Source: Hirudo medicinalis
Lineage: Eukaryota; Annelida; Clitellata; Hirudinida; Hirudinidae
Direction: 5' to 3'
DNA length: 36,182 bases
NCBI GenBank assembly: GCA_011800805.1
Contig: MPNW01000120.1
Span: 1 to 36,182 of the forward strand
The notes under the pieces are model-generated. The model saw nothing but the letters and a program-made list of their open reading frames with translations, was not told the origin of the DNA and made no database searches. Numbering within the stretch: the stretch's first letter is position 1; the number at the start of each line of letters is the position of its first letter. Shown here piece after piece: positions 1-12,800 of the stretch. A program made the translations under genes and the position numbers.

Positions 1-19
1 TTTGTTTTATAATCAAGAG

Positions 20-210
<191 letters not shown>

Positions 211-545
211 TTGATGGTCGCTCAGGGCTAGAAGACTTTATTAGTTTTTTTTTATCAATCAAACTGCACCCACAAAACTCCTCAGTTTTGCAATGAAAAC
301 GTTTGAATTGTTTATTTAAATGATTTCAACAGAGTTTAATTCAAACTGAATTGAAAGATTTTGAACAGGAACAATAATAACAAACATTGCCATCGATGGT
401 GCCACCAATACCTCCCCTTCAAACAATTATAATTTGACGTGAACATCGTTCATTCATTTTCAATCCATCCACCATCATCATCATCGTCTTCGTCATCATC
501 CATTCATTCATGCATTCATTCATTCATTTTCATTCGATCCATCAG
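211..545 (+). other. Intron sequence upstream of the first receptor exon in the window
   Basis: No exon recognised. The 3' end is CATTCATT-type simple sequence leading to the acceptor CATCAG at 540-545. Confidence 0.5.
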
Positions 546-832
546 AGCCTCCTTTTGAAATGGAGTCCACCTTCAGCTGAATGTGAGAACGGAATCATCA
601 CAGGCTACAAAATCAGGTGGAAAAAACAGGAACTGGAGAGAGGAAATGAAGTCCTCATTGTTGATGGAGCAACTGAATCTTATGAATTCAATGGTGCGTC
701 CTTTCAGTGAATGTTTATTTTTTATCATTTTATTATCAATTTCATTATTTATTTCAATTCTATTAGAACAAGTAACATTGCAAATGTAAATACAAATGCA
801 ATTACCTGCAATGCAGCGTCAACAACAACAAT

Positions 833-869
<37 letters not shown>

Positions 870-3800
870 AATTAACAATAATAATAATGAATTAACAATA
901 GCATTGAAAGCATGTTATATCTCCATTGAACGACGTTACAACATTAACATCTCAACCACCTTCACATCCACTAAAAGTGAAACATTTTAAGCATTGAAAT
1001 CGCAATCAACGTGCTAAACAGTGGATTAAACACATTCATCAGATCTGACAAAAGGCACGCAGTACAGCATGCGCATCCAAGCACTGACCATGAATGGAAC
1101 TGGTCCCTCATCTCCCTGGACGACTGCTGAGACCTTCTCCCAAGAACTTGATGGCATGTCTTTCACTAAGCTGATGACATAATGAATTCGTGATAATATC
1201 ACTTTTTGAATAAATAAATAAATAAATATATTTTTTTAAGATTATAACAAACTTTAACAATTACATTCGTTTGCTTTATTCCACCTCATTACATTTCATC
1301 ATTAATTATTTATTATTAATTATTTGTATTTATTATATTGAAATAATTACAATAATTTCAATAATTAATAAATTATTGAAATAAACAAAAAACATTCGCG
1401 AATAAAACTCGAATAAAAATTAAAATGTTACACCAATTACAGAGTCTGTCGTGCCAGGTAAACCGGTCTCTCTCAAGGTACGTCCAACGAGTTCATCCAT
1501 CGGGGTCAATTGGTCTCCTCCCCTCAATTCGTCCATCATCGTTCGTGGCTACATCCTGGGCTACGGTCAGGGAGTCCCTGATGTTTACAAAGTGGTCATC
1601 GATGCCAGACAAAAGTATTACAACATCAAGGACCTGAGTGAGTAATTTTCCAGTAATTCTGTTTTATTGCATTTTGTTTTTCGCAAAGTTGGTATGCAAT
1701 TGTTGGTGATGCTGTGTTATTCACTAACATCATTATCGTCGTCATCATCATCATCATTCAGAAGCAAAGACTGAATACGTCATCACACTAAGGGCCTTCA
1801 ACAACTTGGGTGATGGAGAACCAAACATCGAACAAGTCGTCACCAAAGATGAATCTACAAGTAACCATCCTTAGTAATCGCCTTAGTAATAAATAATTTT
1901 AATATTAAACTTGCATTATTATCTTACCAATAATCTTATTATTAAAATTAAATTCTCATTGCCACCCATCTATTCTTAGTGGCACAACCCACACCAGCCC
2001 CTCTTACTCCCCCTGTGGGTCTCAAGGCTTCCTCGGTCTCCCCTACCAGCGTCAGGTTGTCATGGACAGACCCCAACCAAGATCCGAGAACCAATGATGA
2101 CGATGACAATTTCATCACCAACAACCGGAAGAACAAAAACAACAACTTTTATAGCAACTATCGCCTTGGAAACGGTAACTATAACAACCACGCCAACGGC
2201 GGCAATAGGAAGAGCTACTACTACGTCGTAAAGGTGATCCCGAAAACGGGAACTTCGGGCAAAAAACCCAGAATTATAAATAGCTCGGAGACATCGTTGC
2301 TCATCAAGGACTTGAACCCTGACACTCAGTACGAGTTCAGTGTCAAAGTCGTCACCGTGAAACGAGAAAGCGCTTGGAGTTTAAGTGCCTTCAACAGAAC
2401 CAAAGAATCAGGTTTGCATCTGCGAATCTATCTAGAATTAATTATTAATGTCTAATAATCTATTTTCATTCAATGTTTAAAATAGTAAGAAATCAAAATG
2501 GTAACTAAACCAAGTGTTAATATTGACGTATTAAGTACTGAATTACGATATTTTTGACGAATATTTGGTGATATCGGTCCAGGACCTTCATCCGCTCCGA
2601 GAGACCTGGCAGTTTCATTGGTTGACAACAAAAACGGTCTCGTTGAGTTGACCTGGCTGCCACCTAAGAGAGCCAATGGCGTAATTATAGGTCAGCTCAT
2701 GAATAATTTGATGTTAATGACATGTAGTGATTGTTGAAATTGTAGTCTATTCCGAGATAGCTTGACAATCATTCATTGGATGCTTTCCATCCCACTAATA
2801 CCCTCATTGAAAGATAAAATAGACAAACATGAGATTGCGTATTAAGTGCATTTGTATGACAATGCATAATATTTGCTTGTCAAGACTTAACGCATAAGTG
2901 CCTACAACAAGCATGATGATGCACTAATGTCAATCCAGGCTTCCTCATCTATCACACTGGAGATGCCAGTCTCCCAGACAAAGAATGGTCGGTGGAAAGC
3001 GCACCAGGCGACGCCTCTTCGCTTATTTTGAGGGACCTTCCAGGCAGAAAGACTCAGTACTTCAAGATGCAGGCCCGCAACTCCATCGGATACAGTCCTT
3101 TGTCGGCCACCGTGGCTTTCAAGATGCCAGGTGTTTGTTGCTTTCATCTTTAACTGGGAGGCTTTCGAATCTAAAACAGTGCGTATGTAAGGATAATTAG
3201 CATTAGTAAGTTTGGAGATTCTAAGTTGCAGTTCGTAATCATAATTAAGAGTAAATAAAATAAATTCGGCGCAATGTTCGCAACCCCAGCCTGCACAGGC
3301 AGGGAACGCCCTCGGGTAGGGGCGCTATATAAGTGATGGAACAGTTAAAAAGTGCCTTCACATCCTATTCGGATACTTAAAAGATCGGCTAAATACAAAT
3401 ACAATTCATATTCTCCTTTTAAATTACTTTCATTAATTTCCTCAAACGAATTTTCCATTCAGCAATTGAAAGTGGTGTTGACAAAATGGAAATGAGCAAA
3501 TCAAGAGGTACTTTTAAACTTATTATGATTAATAAATTATGACATTATTATTATTACTAATAAATTATGAATTACAATAATTCTAAAATTTGTATTTGAA
3601 TAGTAAATCTTTTACTCAGCCTCAAATACTGAGCCCACCAATTTGCCTGGAGCCGTTTTTTACGCAGTAATCGGCAGTTTGGCCGCCTTGTTCATCATTT
3701 CCTCCATTTTGATTGGATCACTCGTCTGCTATAAAAGAAAACTCGCCAAGGAAGCTGAATGCAGGAATGGGTGCGTTTTGTTTTTGTCTTAATTTTTGAG

Positions 3801-5671
3801 GATCGACATTATGGCAATGATTTTGCTGATATTTAGAATTTGTTGATATTGAATTAGTTATTTAAGTTTCTGCAAATAATTGTTTAAAATATTGTTTAAC
3901 AAAGTTGAGGTTGAAACATGTCTTAATTATCGGCACCATCAAAGTTTTAATCTTACCTCTTCCAGTACATTCCGTCACCCCACTTTGCCCCACAAAGAAC
4001 TCAAACCCCCTGACCTCTGGAATCACGAACAGGTGGACATCAGGTCACAGGGTAACCATAGGTCAAGCGGAAACTATTCGCCGACCAATCAGAACATTCA
4101 GACACATCACGTGATGACCACTGCCAGTTCTGTCGTCAGCAACGACGAATCAAGTAAGATCACGAATATTTAAAAATTAAAATATTTCTATAACAGAGTG
4201 ATTAAACCATTTTACCTGACAGTATCCATTGATATACCTGAGGATGATAGATACTTGAGACCGACCTTGAACTTTATGTATTCCATGGAGCACGGAAGCA
4301 ACAGAGACGGTTGTTATTATAATTATTAAATTTTTTGTTTTGTTATGTTAATGTAATAAAATAATTGTAAAGTAATGTTATAAAATGTAAAATGGTGCTG
4401 TGGAATATTTTTACTGATATTATCAATTATTTTCAAAAAAGTGTAATTTCAACATTTGAAGCTCTCAGCCCCCTCCTTTCTTCCAATTCTGTTGCTGGAC
4501 AAGCATCAACCTCAAGCGCCAGTTACCGTGGAAACTACTGCCATGGCAATGCCCAGCAACAAGGCTCAGCACTTGACGGAATGGGGTGCAACACTTCAGG
4601 GCTTCTTGGTGGTCTCCAGGCACGCCCCTTCTACCAGTTGACGCCTTACACCCCATGCACAATGGGCATGTCAATCACCACAGACACTTCTACTCCCAGA
4701 GTCAATGCAGGAGATGTGGCCCCACCCCCAACGGGTACGATCTAATCGAACCGGCCAATAATATTTATGCAACTTTAACGTCTTTAGTTGCTTCAAATTA
4801 ACGATGGGCTATAAGCCACATTAAATGATTTGTAATGAAAACAGAACAAAGTCTCACTACTTTGGAAAGACAAAAACAGAAGATGGAGAAAAAGTTGTGC
4901 ATCAGTGGCGATCAAAGATCAACCAGTAAGAATATTTCGTCTTCCTAAACTTTCTTTCAGGCTGATTTCACCGCTTCTGTATAAAAAGAACTGCTAATGT
5001 TAATATTTGAGACCGACCTTGAACTTTATGTGTTCCATGGAGCACTTAAGTATATGTATATTCAACATCCAACAGATATGCAATGTTTGAGCGCAGTCTA
5101 TTGTGGAAATGTTTAAAATAATCCCAGCATTATGAAAACTAACAATACCTATCATTAGGAACATAAATCCTAACATTGTGTAAAGCAGTTTGGCCTGCCC
5201 AGTTACAAAACCGGTTGGCTTCCTTGGCGGTTCAGTCGTGTTCACCACCGTCGTCGTCATCATCAGCATCTGTCAACAAGCCAAACAACACGTCTGAAGC
5301 AACAACTTCACCAATTGCAACGTCAGTAGAAGCTCAACCGACAACCACCATTTCTGAAACTGGCAGTCACAGGAGTCTCAAAGGACTCACTCCATGCGTG
5401 AGTAGATGACATTGTCAACGACATTTCGGTGTAATTCTATTCCGATTCTAAAATAATTAGCAAAATATATTTGTTGTAAATCCATCTAGCGAGAAGCTAA
5501 TTCATGTAAATGTTGAGCAACAATAGTAATTACTTTTATATTTATGAACATCATCATCACCATAATCGACAGAAATCCATCAGCGCCGAAGAGCTTACAG
5601 CCGAGATGGCAAATCTGGAAGGTCTGATGAAAGATTTGACTGCTATCACACAGAAGGACTTTCACTGCTGA
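546..5671 (+). CDS. DCC: Netrin receptor, DCC/neogenin/Frazzled family (3' part of gene)
   Basis: Partial; the 5' exons lie outside the window. Exons by phase-consistent splicing: 546-693, 1043-1153, 1443-1637, 1762-1860, 1980-2411, 2583-2690, 2939-3130, 3463-3507, 3620-3770, 3966-4153, 4223-4309, 4462-4734, 4845-4925, 5189-5397, 5573-5671 (2418 nt, 805 residues plus stop TGA). Visible: the end of FN3-3 (GIITGYKIRW), FN3-4 (VRGYILGYGQGVPD), FN3-5 (PPVGLKAS), FN3-6 (ANGVIIGFLIYH), one transmembrane helix at about residues 455-481 followed by KRK, the P1-type motif KELKPPDLW after it, SLTTLER further on, and the C-terminal P3 motif (LTAEMANLEGLMKDLTAIT). Known role: type I axon-guidance receptor binding netrin through FN3-4 to FN3-6 and signalling through P1-P3. 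FN3-5 carries an Asn-rich insertion. The intron at 1154 begins with GC. The acceptor at 5188 is the least certain boundary. I cannot decide between DCC and neogenin; many invertebrates have a single orthologue of the pair. Confidence 0.93.
820..868 (+). repeat. (CAA)n microsatellite
   Basis: Runs of AAC with one AAT interruption in the intron between receptor exons 546-693 and 1043-1153. Confidence 0.9.
2090..2212 (+). other. Asn/Asp-rich insertion within FN3-5 coding sequence
   Basis: About 41 codons rich in Asn, Asp, Gly and Tyr lie inside the exon 1980-2411, between the strand containing VRLSWTDPN and the strand YYYVVKVIP. The frame stays open and phases match, so it is translated. The insertion is biased to AAC/AAT/GAT codons, which suggests it grew by trinucleotide expansion. 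Confidence 0.8.
3270..3342 (+). mobile_element. Candidate tRNA-related SINE, copy 1
   Basis: Intronic segment with a box B-like GTTCGCAACCCC (3276-3287), then AGCCTGCAC and CTCGGGTAGGGGCGCTATAT. It shares the same order of blocks with 10515-10582 (GTTCGAAACCC, AGCTTGCAC, ATCGGGAAGGAGCG, TATAAATG). It is G+C-rich against an AT-rich intron. Box B similarity suggests an RNA polymerase III-derived short element. Ends and target duplications were not resolved. Confidence 0.4.
5008..5045 (+). repeat. Near-exact copy of part of the receptor exon 4223-4309
   Basis: 37-38 bp beginning GAGACCGACCTTGAACTTTA match 4257-4293 with a single difference (ATG TGT for ATG TAT). The copy lies in the intron between exons 4845-4925 and 5189-5397, in the same orientation. 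The matching frame is open for some distance (through about 5095), but I see no clean splice sites, so I treat it as a duplicated exon fragment rather than a used exon. Confidence 0.8.
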
Positions 5672-6262
5672 GATTTTTAACATCATCTCAGGTGAAGACG
5701 ATCTCGCGGATGATGAATGATCAATCATTGATAATGACACCTCAACCAAGTCAACCATGGTGAAGGAGAAATGACTACTTTTCCAATATGATAACGGGAT
5801 CAAGCCGTCATCATCGTCGTCGTCGTCGACCCATACGCTCGCCGTTTGCCAAAATTTGTTTTTCTAAAGTTTCCTAATCGCATACGTAGAGCTTATTATA
5901 TAAATTATTTCCAATTTTCCCTTAAAAGCAAATTGACGGACTTGTAAAAATCGTTTTTGTCACTTTTCCAACTGAATAACAGTATTACCTGTTGTTGTTG
6001 TTAAAACTTGTTGTGCACTTGCTGCCTCTTGAGTCACTTCTCACATTCTTGACACGAACACACTGCAATACTCAACTGTTGGACAAACCGATACAAACAG
6101 CACGTTATGATGCAGCACAAGGAAACTAACAACCCCATTCGTCTGCACCGACATCCCTCATCTTACAAATTAAAGTTTCTTCTCAAGAAATTAAGTTTTA
6201 CAAAAATTCGTCAATAGAGACGACATCTCAAATGAAATTTACTGATTTTGAATAAAATCGAT
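5672..6262 (+). other. Probable 3' UTR of the netrin receptor gene with poly(A) signal
   Basis: The stretch from the receptor stop codon to just past an AATAAA at 6251-6256 has no coding exon that I can support. The hexamer lies about 580 nt after the stop and is the first good AATAAA downstream. The 3' end is inferred; no transcript data were available. Confidence 0.5.
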
Positions 6263-6810
6263 TCTACAAACTGTTAAGCAACAGATCACCAAAAAGTTCA
6301 ACACCTTTATCCAATCATTTCTGCTTCAGCCTCTGAGTACCTACATGACAACTTTTCAGGCAGACAATGTTGGACTGAGACTCAAGTACAAACACCAGTC
6401 TATGAAAGTACAAAAACGAAACCATAATATCATTAGACCAAAGTAGACGAAGATCGTCCAACTGGTGGCAGGAGGAAGATTTGAACGCACAACCACACAG
6501 CACCAACAAGAACCACGTCCCTTCCAAGATAACCAACTTCCACTAAGATCTCCATCCTCAGCAGGCATTGACCTTGAGGTAGATATGTAGTTCAACGAAG
6601 CACAAGGGGAAGGGAGCATCCTGGAGGGGCATGAAGCGAGCCACAAACGATCCACCGAAGGATGAGCAAAAGACCTCACAAAACCGACGCACAGACTAGT
6701 ACTGTTTGAAACGATGATGACGAATATCATAATTCGAGATAGCTGCAAGGATGATAATGATGCCAACCTATGCGACAACACTTACTGATGCAGAAGAAAA
6801 CGAAGGGTTA
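6263..6810. other. Intergenic stretch between convergent DCC and CNOT3 genes
   Basis: This lies between the inferred poly(A) sites of two converging genes. It contains a 141-codon open frame on the - strand (6781-6356) that is Ser/Cys/Trp-rich. It has no motif I recognise and no splice or neighbour support. I see nothing else here. Confidence 0.4.
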
Positions 6811-6816
6811 TTTATT
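6811..6816 (-). terminator. CNOT3 poly(A) signal
   Basis: TTTATT on the + strand reads AATAAA on the - strand. It sits about 48 nt beyond the CNOT3 stop codon at 6864, giving a very short 3' UTR. Confidence 0.55.
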
Positions 6817-6863
6817 GAAATCGTTCTTTTAAATAAAGTGATCAGTTTACACATACATAGCCG

Positions 6864-9800
6864 TTATAGTTCTTTGTCCTCTAAATATTTATATTCGAAC
6901 GTAAAGCTATCAAGATTCTTCTGAACCCATTCCACAAAGTCGAAGTAAACGTAAGACCCCTGCGGCAAAAAAAATTAACAAAATTAATTATACAATTCTA
7001 ATTAGTATTACTGTTAATTACTAGCATTAGCAAACATAATGCAAATCAATCTTTTCATTATGCAGCTGCAGTAAAATAATCTTAGCCAAGTCAAACAAAT
7101 TCCTTCTAAATGCCTTTTAATGCCCTATAAAAGTTGTTTGGCACACTTGGGCAAATCACCACTAGTTGATTTCTTAAACGAGGATTTTTAAACTTCTTTA
7201 AGAGCTTTAGAGTCCTTGTTTTCGTGCAACTTGGTGTAAACGAGCGATCGGAAGTCTGCAGACGACCTCTAATGGAAGCTACCTGTTCGTATTCCTCCGT
7301 AATGATGCTGGGATCCATCATCCTCTGAAACCACGTGAAGTACTTGGTGTGGAAACGCCACGAAAGGTTCTTCAACGCTTTGGCTGCCAGAAACTGAGCT
7401 AAGGTGCCCTGCAAGGATGTTAATTAAAATGCATGAGCTCTCAAACAAAAGGATAGAAATATATTATATTGTCTTAACACTCTATGATTGCAACCAAAGA
7501 TGTACCTAAGCCATTTAATTGAAGCATCAGAGATGACCTATTACAAAATGCTGGAGTTTAAAGCAAACTGACCTCCATATAATAAAATATGAAGAAGAGT
7601 GTGTCACACTGGAAATTGTGATAGATTGTTTCATGGTAAAAGGACCCAGGTACTTGGTGTGTGAAGGGTTTGAGATGCTGCTGGTCCTCCAACCTCAGTT
7701 TCAAGTAGTCCTCTACTCTTACACTGCAAATTAATAAAGTCATGGTGGAATGATGATGATGATGATGATCACAGAACATCAGATAACATAACAATCAATT
7801 AATTCAATCAGAGCAACCTGAGCGTGGTCCTAGAATCAGCAGGCAAAGGAAATCGATCAAGAGCAGCCGATATTCTCTCCAATCCTTGGCTCTCGCTCGA
7901 TGAAAGGGGCTTCCTGCCGAACATGCAAGGCAGGTCGACCTTGACCGCCCTGGAAGGACCGGCATGGTACGAAGGCAGAGACTGAGGAACCGAGAGATTG
8001 TAAGGGGGTCTCGGAGCGACCTGGCTCTGAACGGGAGTGGGTCTGGCTATGAGACTGTAGGCCGTGACGACGGGCGTCGACGAAGGATGGGGGCCATTGA
8101 GGCTGTGACTTGAAAGAGGGGGAATCACTGTTGAGGCCTGAGATGTTGAAACTGATGAAAGCCAGGCAGAGGTGTTTCCGGTCGACATGGCCAACGACAC
8201 TACCGCAGAAATAGATGTCAAAGGTATCTTCCCATCCTCGGGTTCGAATTTCTTGGTAGACCCCTTGGCGAAACTCCTGTCGTCATTAAATTCGTCGATG
8301 CTGTTCAGGGAGCCGGGCAAATTTTCTAAAGAGATATGGTCGTTGGTGACCTGCCCGTGGTCGTGATTGGACACCATGGTGTCCTCGGAGATCGACGGTC
8401 CGACATGAGTGCCCTCCGATGTGTCGTTGTTTGCATTCATAACCTTGGCACTTATCCTTTGCTAAGGGATTGTAATCACATTAGTGATACTAGATAATGA
8501 GAAAATATGATGATTTTTAGCATGACAGAAATGATGAGCATAGAGATCTCTACAATGAATCAAAAGGAAAAAAAAATAATGAATGAAATTAAAATTAGTA
8601 GTTTAGTTTAATATGAATACATATTCATTGCAACAATTAAAACAAATTGAAGTAGAACATTAGTCAAACCTTTTCATTATCAAGTGAAGTTGCTATCAAA
8701 TGCTGTTGGGGTTTGTGCTGCTTCAGTCTCGGAGATGTGACGTGCGGAGGTTTCTGATTGGTCCTTATGTCTTGTCTTGAACTGAGGTCTATGGCTGAAT
8801 CAACCTTTGAACTCCTAGTGTTGTTCTCTGCAACAAATGATGCCAAGTATGTATTATGGACTGTATCGTTTCATATACCTGATGTTATATTATTGTGTCA
8901 AATCAAACATTACAGAACTTTCTTTACGAGTAGCGACATAACAAAGTAATGCTTCTTTAAGACTACATATGTTACCCAAACATCTGAATGTGATTGGAGA
9001 ACTCTGAGAACGACAGTATTTATAATCAAGGATTGTCAGCATTTAAACTGCGGCCTTCCAGGAATCACATTTTTATGAAATACATTCAATTACGTTACAA
9101 ACCTTAAAAACACATTTAATCAAAACACCAGTAAATAAAAACATGAAGCAATCTGAAAAATGCATTCATTGCATTTTTAAATGAGCTAGTTCGATTAGCA
9201 ACGATTATCATGAACATTTACATGTATTTATAGCCCTTAATAATAATAGTAGTCTTATGTTAATTTAACATTCAACAACAATGATAACAACAACAACAAC
9301 AACAATAATAATAATAATAATAATAACAACAACAACAACAACAACAATAATAATAACAACAACAACAACAATAAATTAGTGCAATGAACCTTGGTGGTTG
9401 TGAACACCTAGACTTGCCNCAACAATGATAACAACAACAACAACAACAACAATAATAATAATAATAATAACAACAACAACAACAACAACAATAATAATAA
9501 TAACAACAACAACAACAATAAATTAGTGCAATGAACCTTGGTGGTTGTGAACACCTAGACTTGCCACCTGAGCATAGTTCTGGCCGCAGACAGTCATGCA
9601 GTTCAACGGCTGACTAGATGGCTGCTGCTGCTGCAATTCGTTGCTCGACCTAAATAAAAACACGTCATTCTCAATTCTGCTGCATACTTATCTAATTATG
9701 CATGACCTAGATAAATATTTGAAGATTGTTATCATTACCTGATAGAAAAAGGAAGGCTTCTGCTGGCAATATTGTTGGAACTCGTGGAGTGCTGCGGTCG

Positions 9801-12800
9801 ACTGTTGGTCGACGATGTGGATTTGCTGCCGGGCGTTTGCTGAGGAATGTGGACGTTCGAAGAATTTTAATGAAACTGTTGACGACAGCTATTATTCAAT
9901 CCAATTAGGTTGAGAATTACATTGTAAACAACTCGAACAACTCAAGGAAGTGATAACAAATCGAACAAATATAATAAGTTTAAAATAATATAATACTGGG
10001 AGTGACAAGCACTTGTATTTGATTTCATCATTAAGTGCAGATGTGTATTAATTAGTGCAACACGTAATTCAAATGAATATTTAAATAGTGAGCTCACAAA
10101 ATCTTCAGAATGAGATTTCTTTCTTTCTCTGGATGTGTCATCCTGGAATAGTCGTTACGATCGTTATTGACAACCGTCATCACTGAGAACAATTTAAACT
10201 TAAGTTAAGTTAAGCAACGAAGACCTTGTTTACGGTGTTGTGCGATAGGTTACTGGGCGTGGGAGAAGGGCACGAACTGCTCGGTAACGACGTGGCATCG
10301 GACAGGTTCAAGGTGGTCGAGAGGTCGTCGTCTGCGGTCGTCGGAGCATCTATCATCTACAAGAGTATTTATGAAGATTTTTTAAATAAGTTTTCATATA
10401 TATATTACAAAATACTGTGCCTCACCTGAAAACATAATTAATAATTGGTGTATAAGTTAGCTCAACATTTATAGGTTAGGGTTATCTCGTAAGTAACAGC
10501 AACAGTCTTAAGGTGCTTTGTTCGAAACCCAGCTTGCACCGCCACAATTGCCATCGGGAAGGAGCGTTTTATAAATGGTCAACAACGAGTGTCTCTGATG
10601 TACACTTGGTGCCATGTAAATGAAGTACTTTTACATTTACAATCATTGTCATGATCATCATCACAAATATCATTCAAATTTAAGTACTGACTGAGAGAAA
10701 CAAACAGCAGAGATAATCTTTTTCCTAGAACTTTGTCAAATTTTGTCAGCAATGTTTTTGACAAATAAAGGCAGAGGTGAGCAAAACAAGAGTAAAGATC
10801 CCACCTTGCTTCCTAACGTGGCACTGATCTCATCGAGGTGAAGGTCGTCGTAGATGAATTCATTCTCCTCAAAACCTGCTTCCCTGTTCGACGAGACATA
10901 ATAATCCACGTCTTCTTTGATTTTTTGAACCTTCAAATATAATTTGCAGTTGCTAATAGATCGATAATAGATCAATAGCGGGTTGTAATTGAAATTTAAT
11001 TTCGAGTTACGAAATGAATTCATTTGTTGATGGATCGATAGAAACTTAGCAGCAGCGTGAGAAGGTGACCAAACATTGTTTACAAAGCACATCTCAGAAG
11101 TACAGCAATGTTTATATTCTTACACCATTTGAAGACACTTTCCCAGGTGTTTCAAATAAATTGAATTAATTCAAATATGTCAAGTGCTTTCACTTTTTTT
11201 TTAGTCATTTTGCTTGTAAGATATGCATTTACTTTCCTAGTAATCAGTTATTATTAGCCTCATTATCATCATCGTCATCATAATCATCATCATCATCATA
11301 ACTTTACTCACCTGCTCGATTGGAAGGGCATCATTATCAACCAGCCTCATGACCATCTCCAACCTTCCTACGTGAAACTTTTGTCTCTCCAGTGAGAACT
11401 TGCACAACTCTATCTGGTCCTGCTTCTGTAGTGGAGATGAATTTATACAAATTAATTGAATCAAAAATGGGTGTTCAATGGTGAGTTTGTTGTTATCGTG
11501 CTTGCTGACAAATGCTTTCAGAAAAAAATTGGAAATAAGCAAATGACTCAGAAGATGACTCATAGACTGCCCACTGCTCTCATAAGATATTAAGACTACA
11601 TTTTTCGAAGAATTTTGTGCAGCAAGATGCTAACATCTCGGTCGATTTTTTTCTTCCTGACTGTCAAGCCTTCAATTTCGCTCTCAATTTGGTCTGTCTG
11701 AAGCTTCAGGTTATCAATACAACTCTACAGAGAAGTAACAACGATGAATGATTTTAAAATCACAAAACATGAATTCAAGAAATGCTGGTCACGTAATCAA
11801 CTTTTGATTATTTGGCTTATTTATTCTCAACTCAAGCAATGAGATTGATTATGTAAATGACAATTTCAACAATAAGCTTACAGATAACCAGGTCAGTGTG
11901 ACCTCCTTTTCCTTTTCTTTGGGGTCAACCTTGGCCATGGCACCCAGTCCTTCCTTGGAATAAGCTTTGGTCTTTGTTTCCTTCTCAACAACCTTGAACC
12001 TCTCCATTTGCTGGTGGTTCGAACAAAAAAATGAACTATCAAGAATGTCAGCCTCCTTTTGCAAGTTTCAATGTTTTAATCATTCATAGATCAAATAAAA
12101 GAAATTTCTCCCTCAAATAATGTTCCTGAACATTCTTAACTAACACAATAATATGATAAGTAATACAATAATATGGTAACCAAGACAATGACATGGTAAT
12201 GATACAGGAGATGTCCTCAGTAAGCCATCATAACAACCTGTTCAATAAGTTTCTTGTGATCCAAGAGAGTTTCTTTATCCTTAACATCTGGAGATGTGAG
12301 CCAGTTCTTGATGCTGTCTCGAAGTCTCTGCAAGTACAAATAAACTCGTTTAAAATAATTTAATTATGCAATTCCACATGTAAATTCCACAAACACTTTT
12401 AGAAATCTGCAACATGGTTAGTTTAAAAAATTATAAAACACTCGACCTTTCAACAGTGGACACGTTTGGTTTGTAGACTGACTATTTTTGCATAAGAACA
12501 TTTTTCATAAGAACATCTGGCTTGCTTTTGAAAGAAGAGAGAATGTAATGCAATAGCACTTTTGCAACATATAAGCTCATGCTACAAAAATAAAACAGCT
12601 GCATGTGTTGTCCTGGCAAACACACCTTTAGGACATAAGGCTAAATCTAACACCTCCACACTATATTAAAAAATCACTTTGCTGAAAACAATTACTGACT
12701 TAAGTTTAAAATAAAAAGACCAGGTATCCAAATGAAAGTTAGTTCATTTATGCCACATTAAAAATACAATATTTGTTGCCAGCTAACAGGTACTTAATGA

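Noticed and set aside
4586..4801. A + frame giving HPMHNGHVNHHRHF, reminiscent of a vertebrate neogenin cytoplasmic motif
   Set aside because: It is the wrong frame for phase continuity: only the frame ending at the GTACGA donor (4735) joins correctly to the SLTTLER exon, and the motif would be out of order.
5000..5269. 89-codon - strand open frame
   Set aside because: It is antisense to the receptor exon 5189-5397 and its flanking intron, with no recognisable motif.
6356..6781. 141-codon - strand open frame between DCC and CNOT3
   Set aside because: It is the longest unassigned frame, but has odd Cys/Trp/Ser composition, no motif, no partner exons, and lies between the inferred poly(A) sites of convergent genes.
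9269..9566. CRISPR-like or satellite array
   Set aside because: There are only two copies, made of AAC/AAT simple sequence and joined at an n; assembly overlap explains it.
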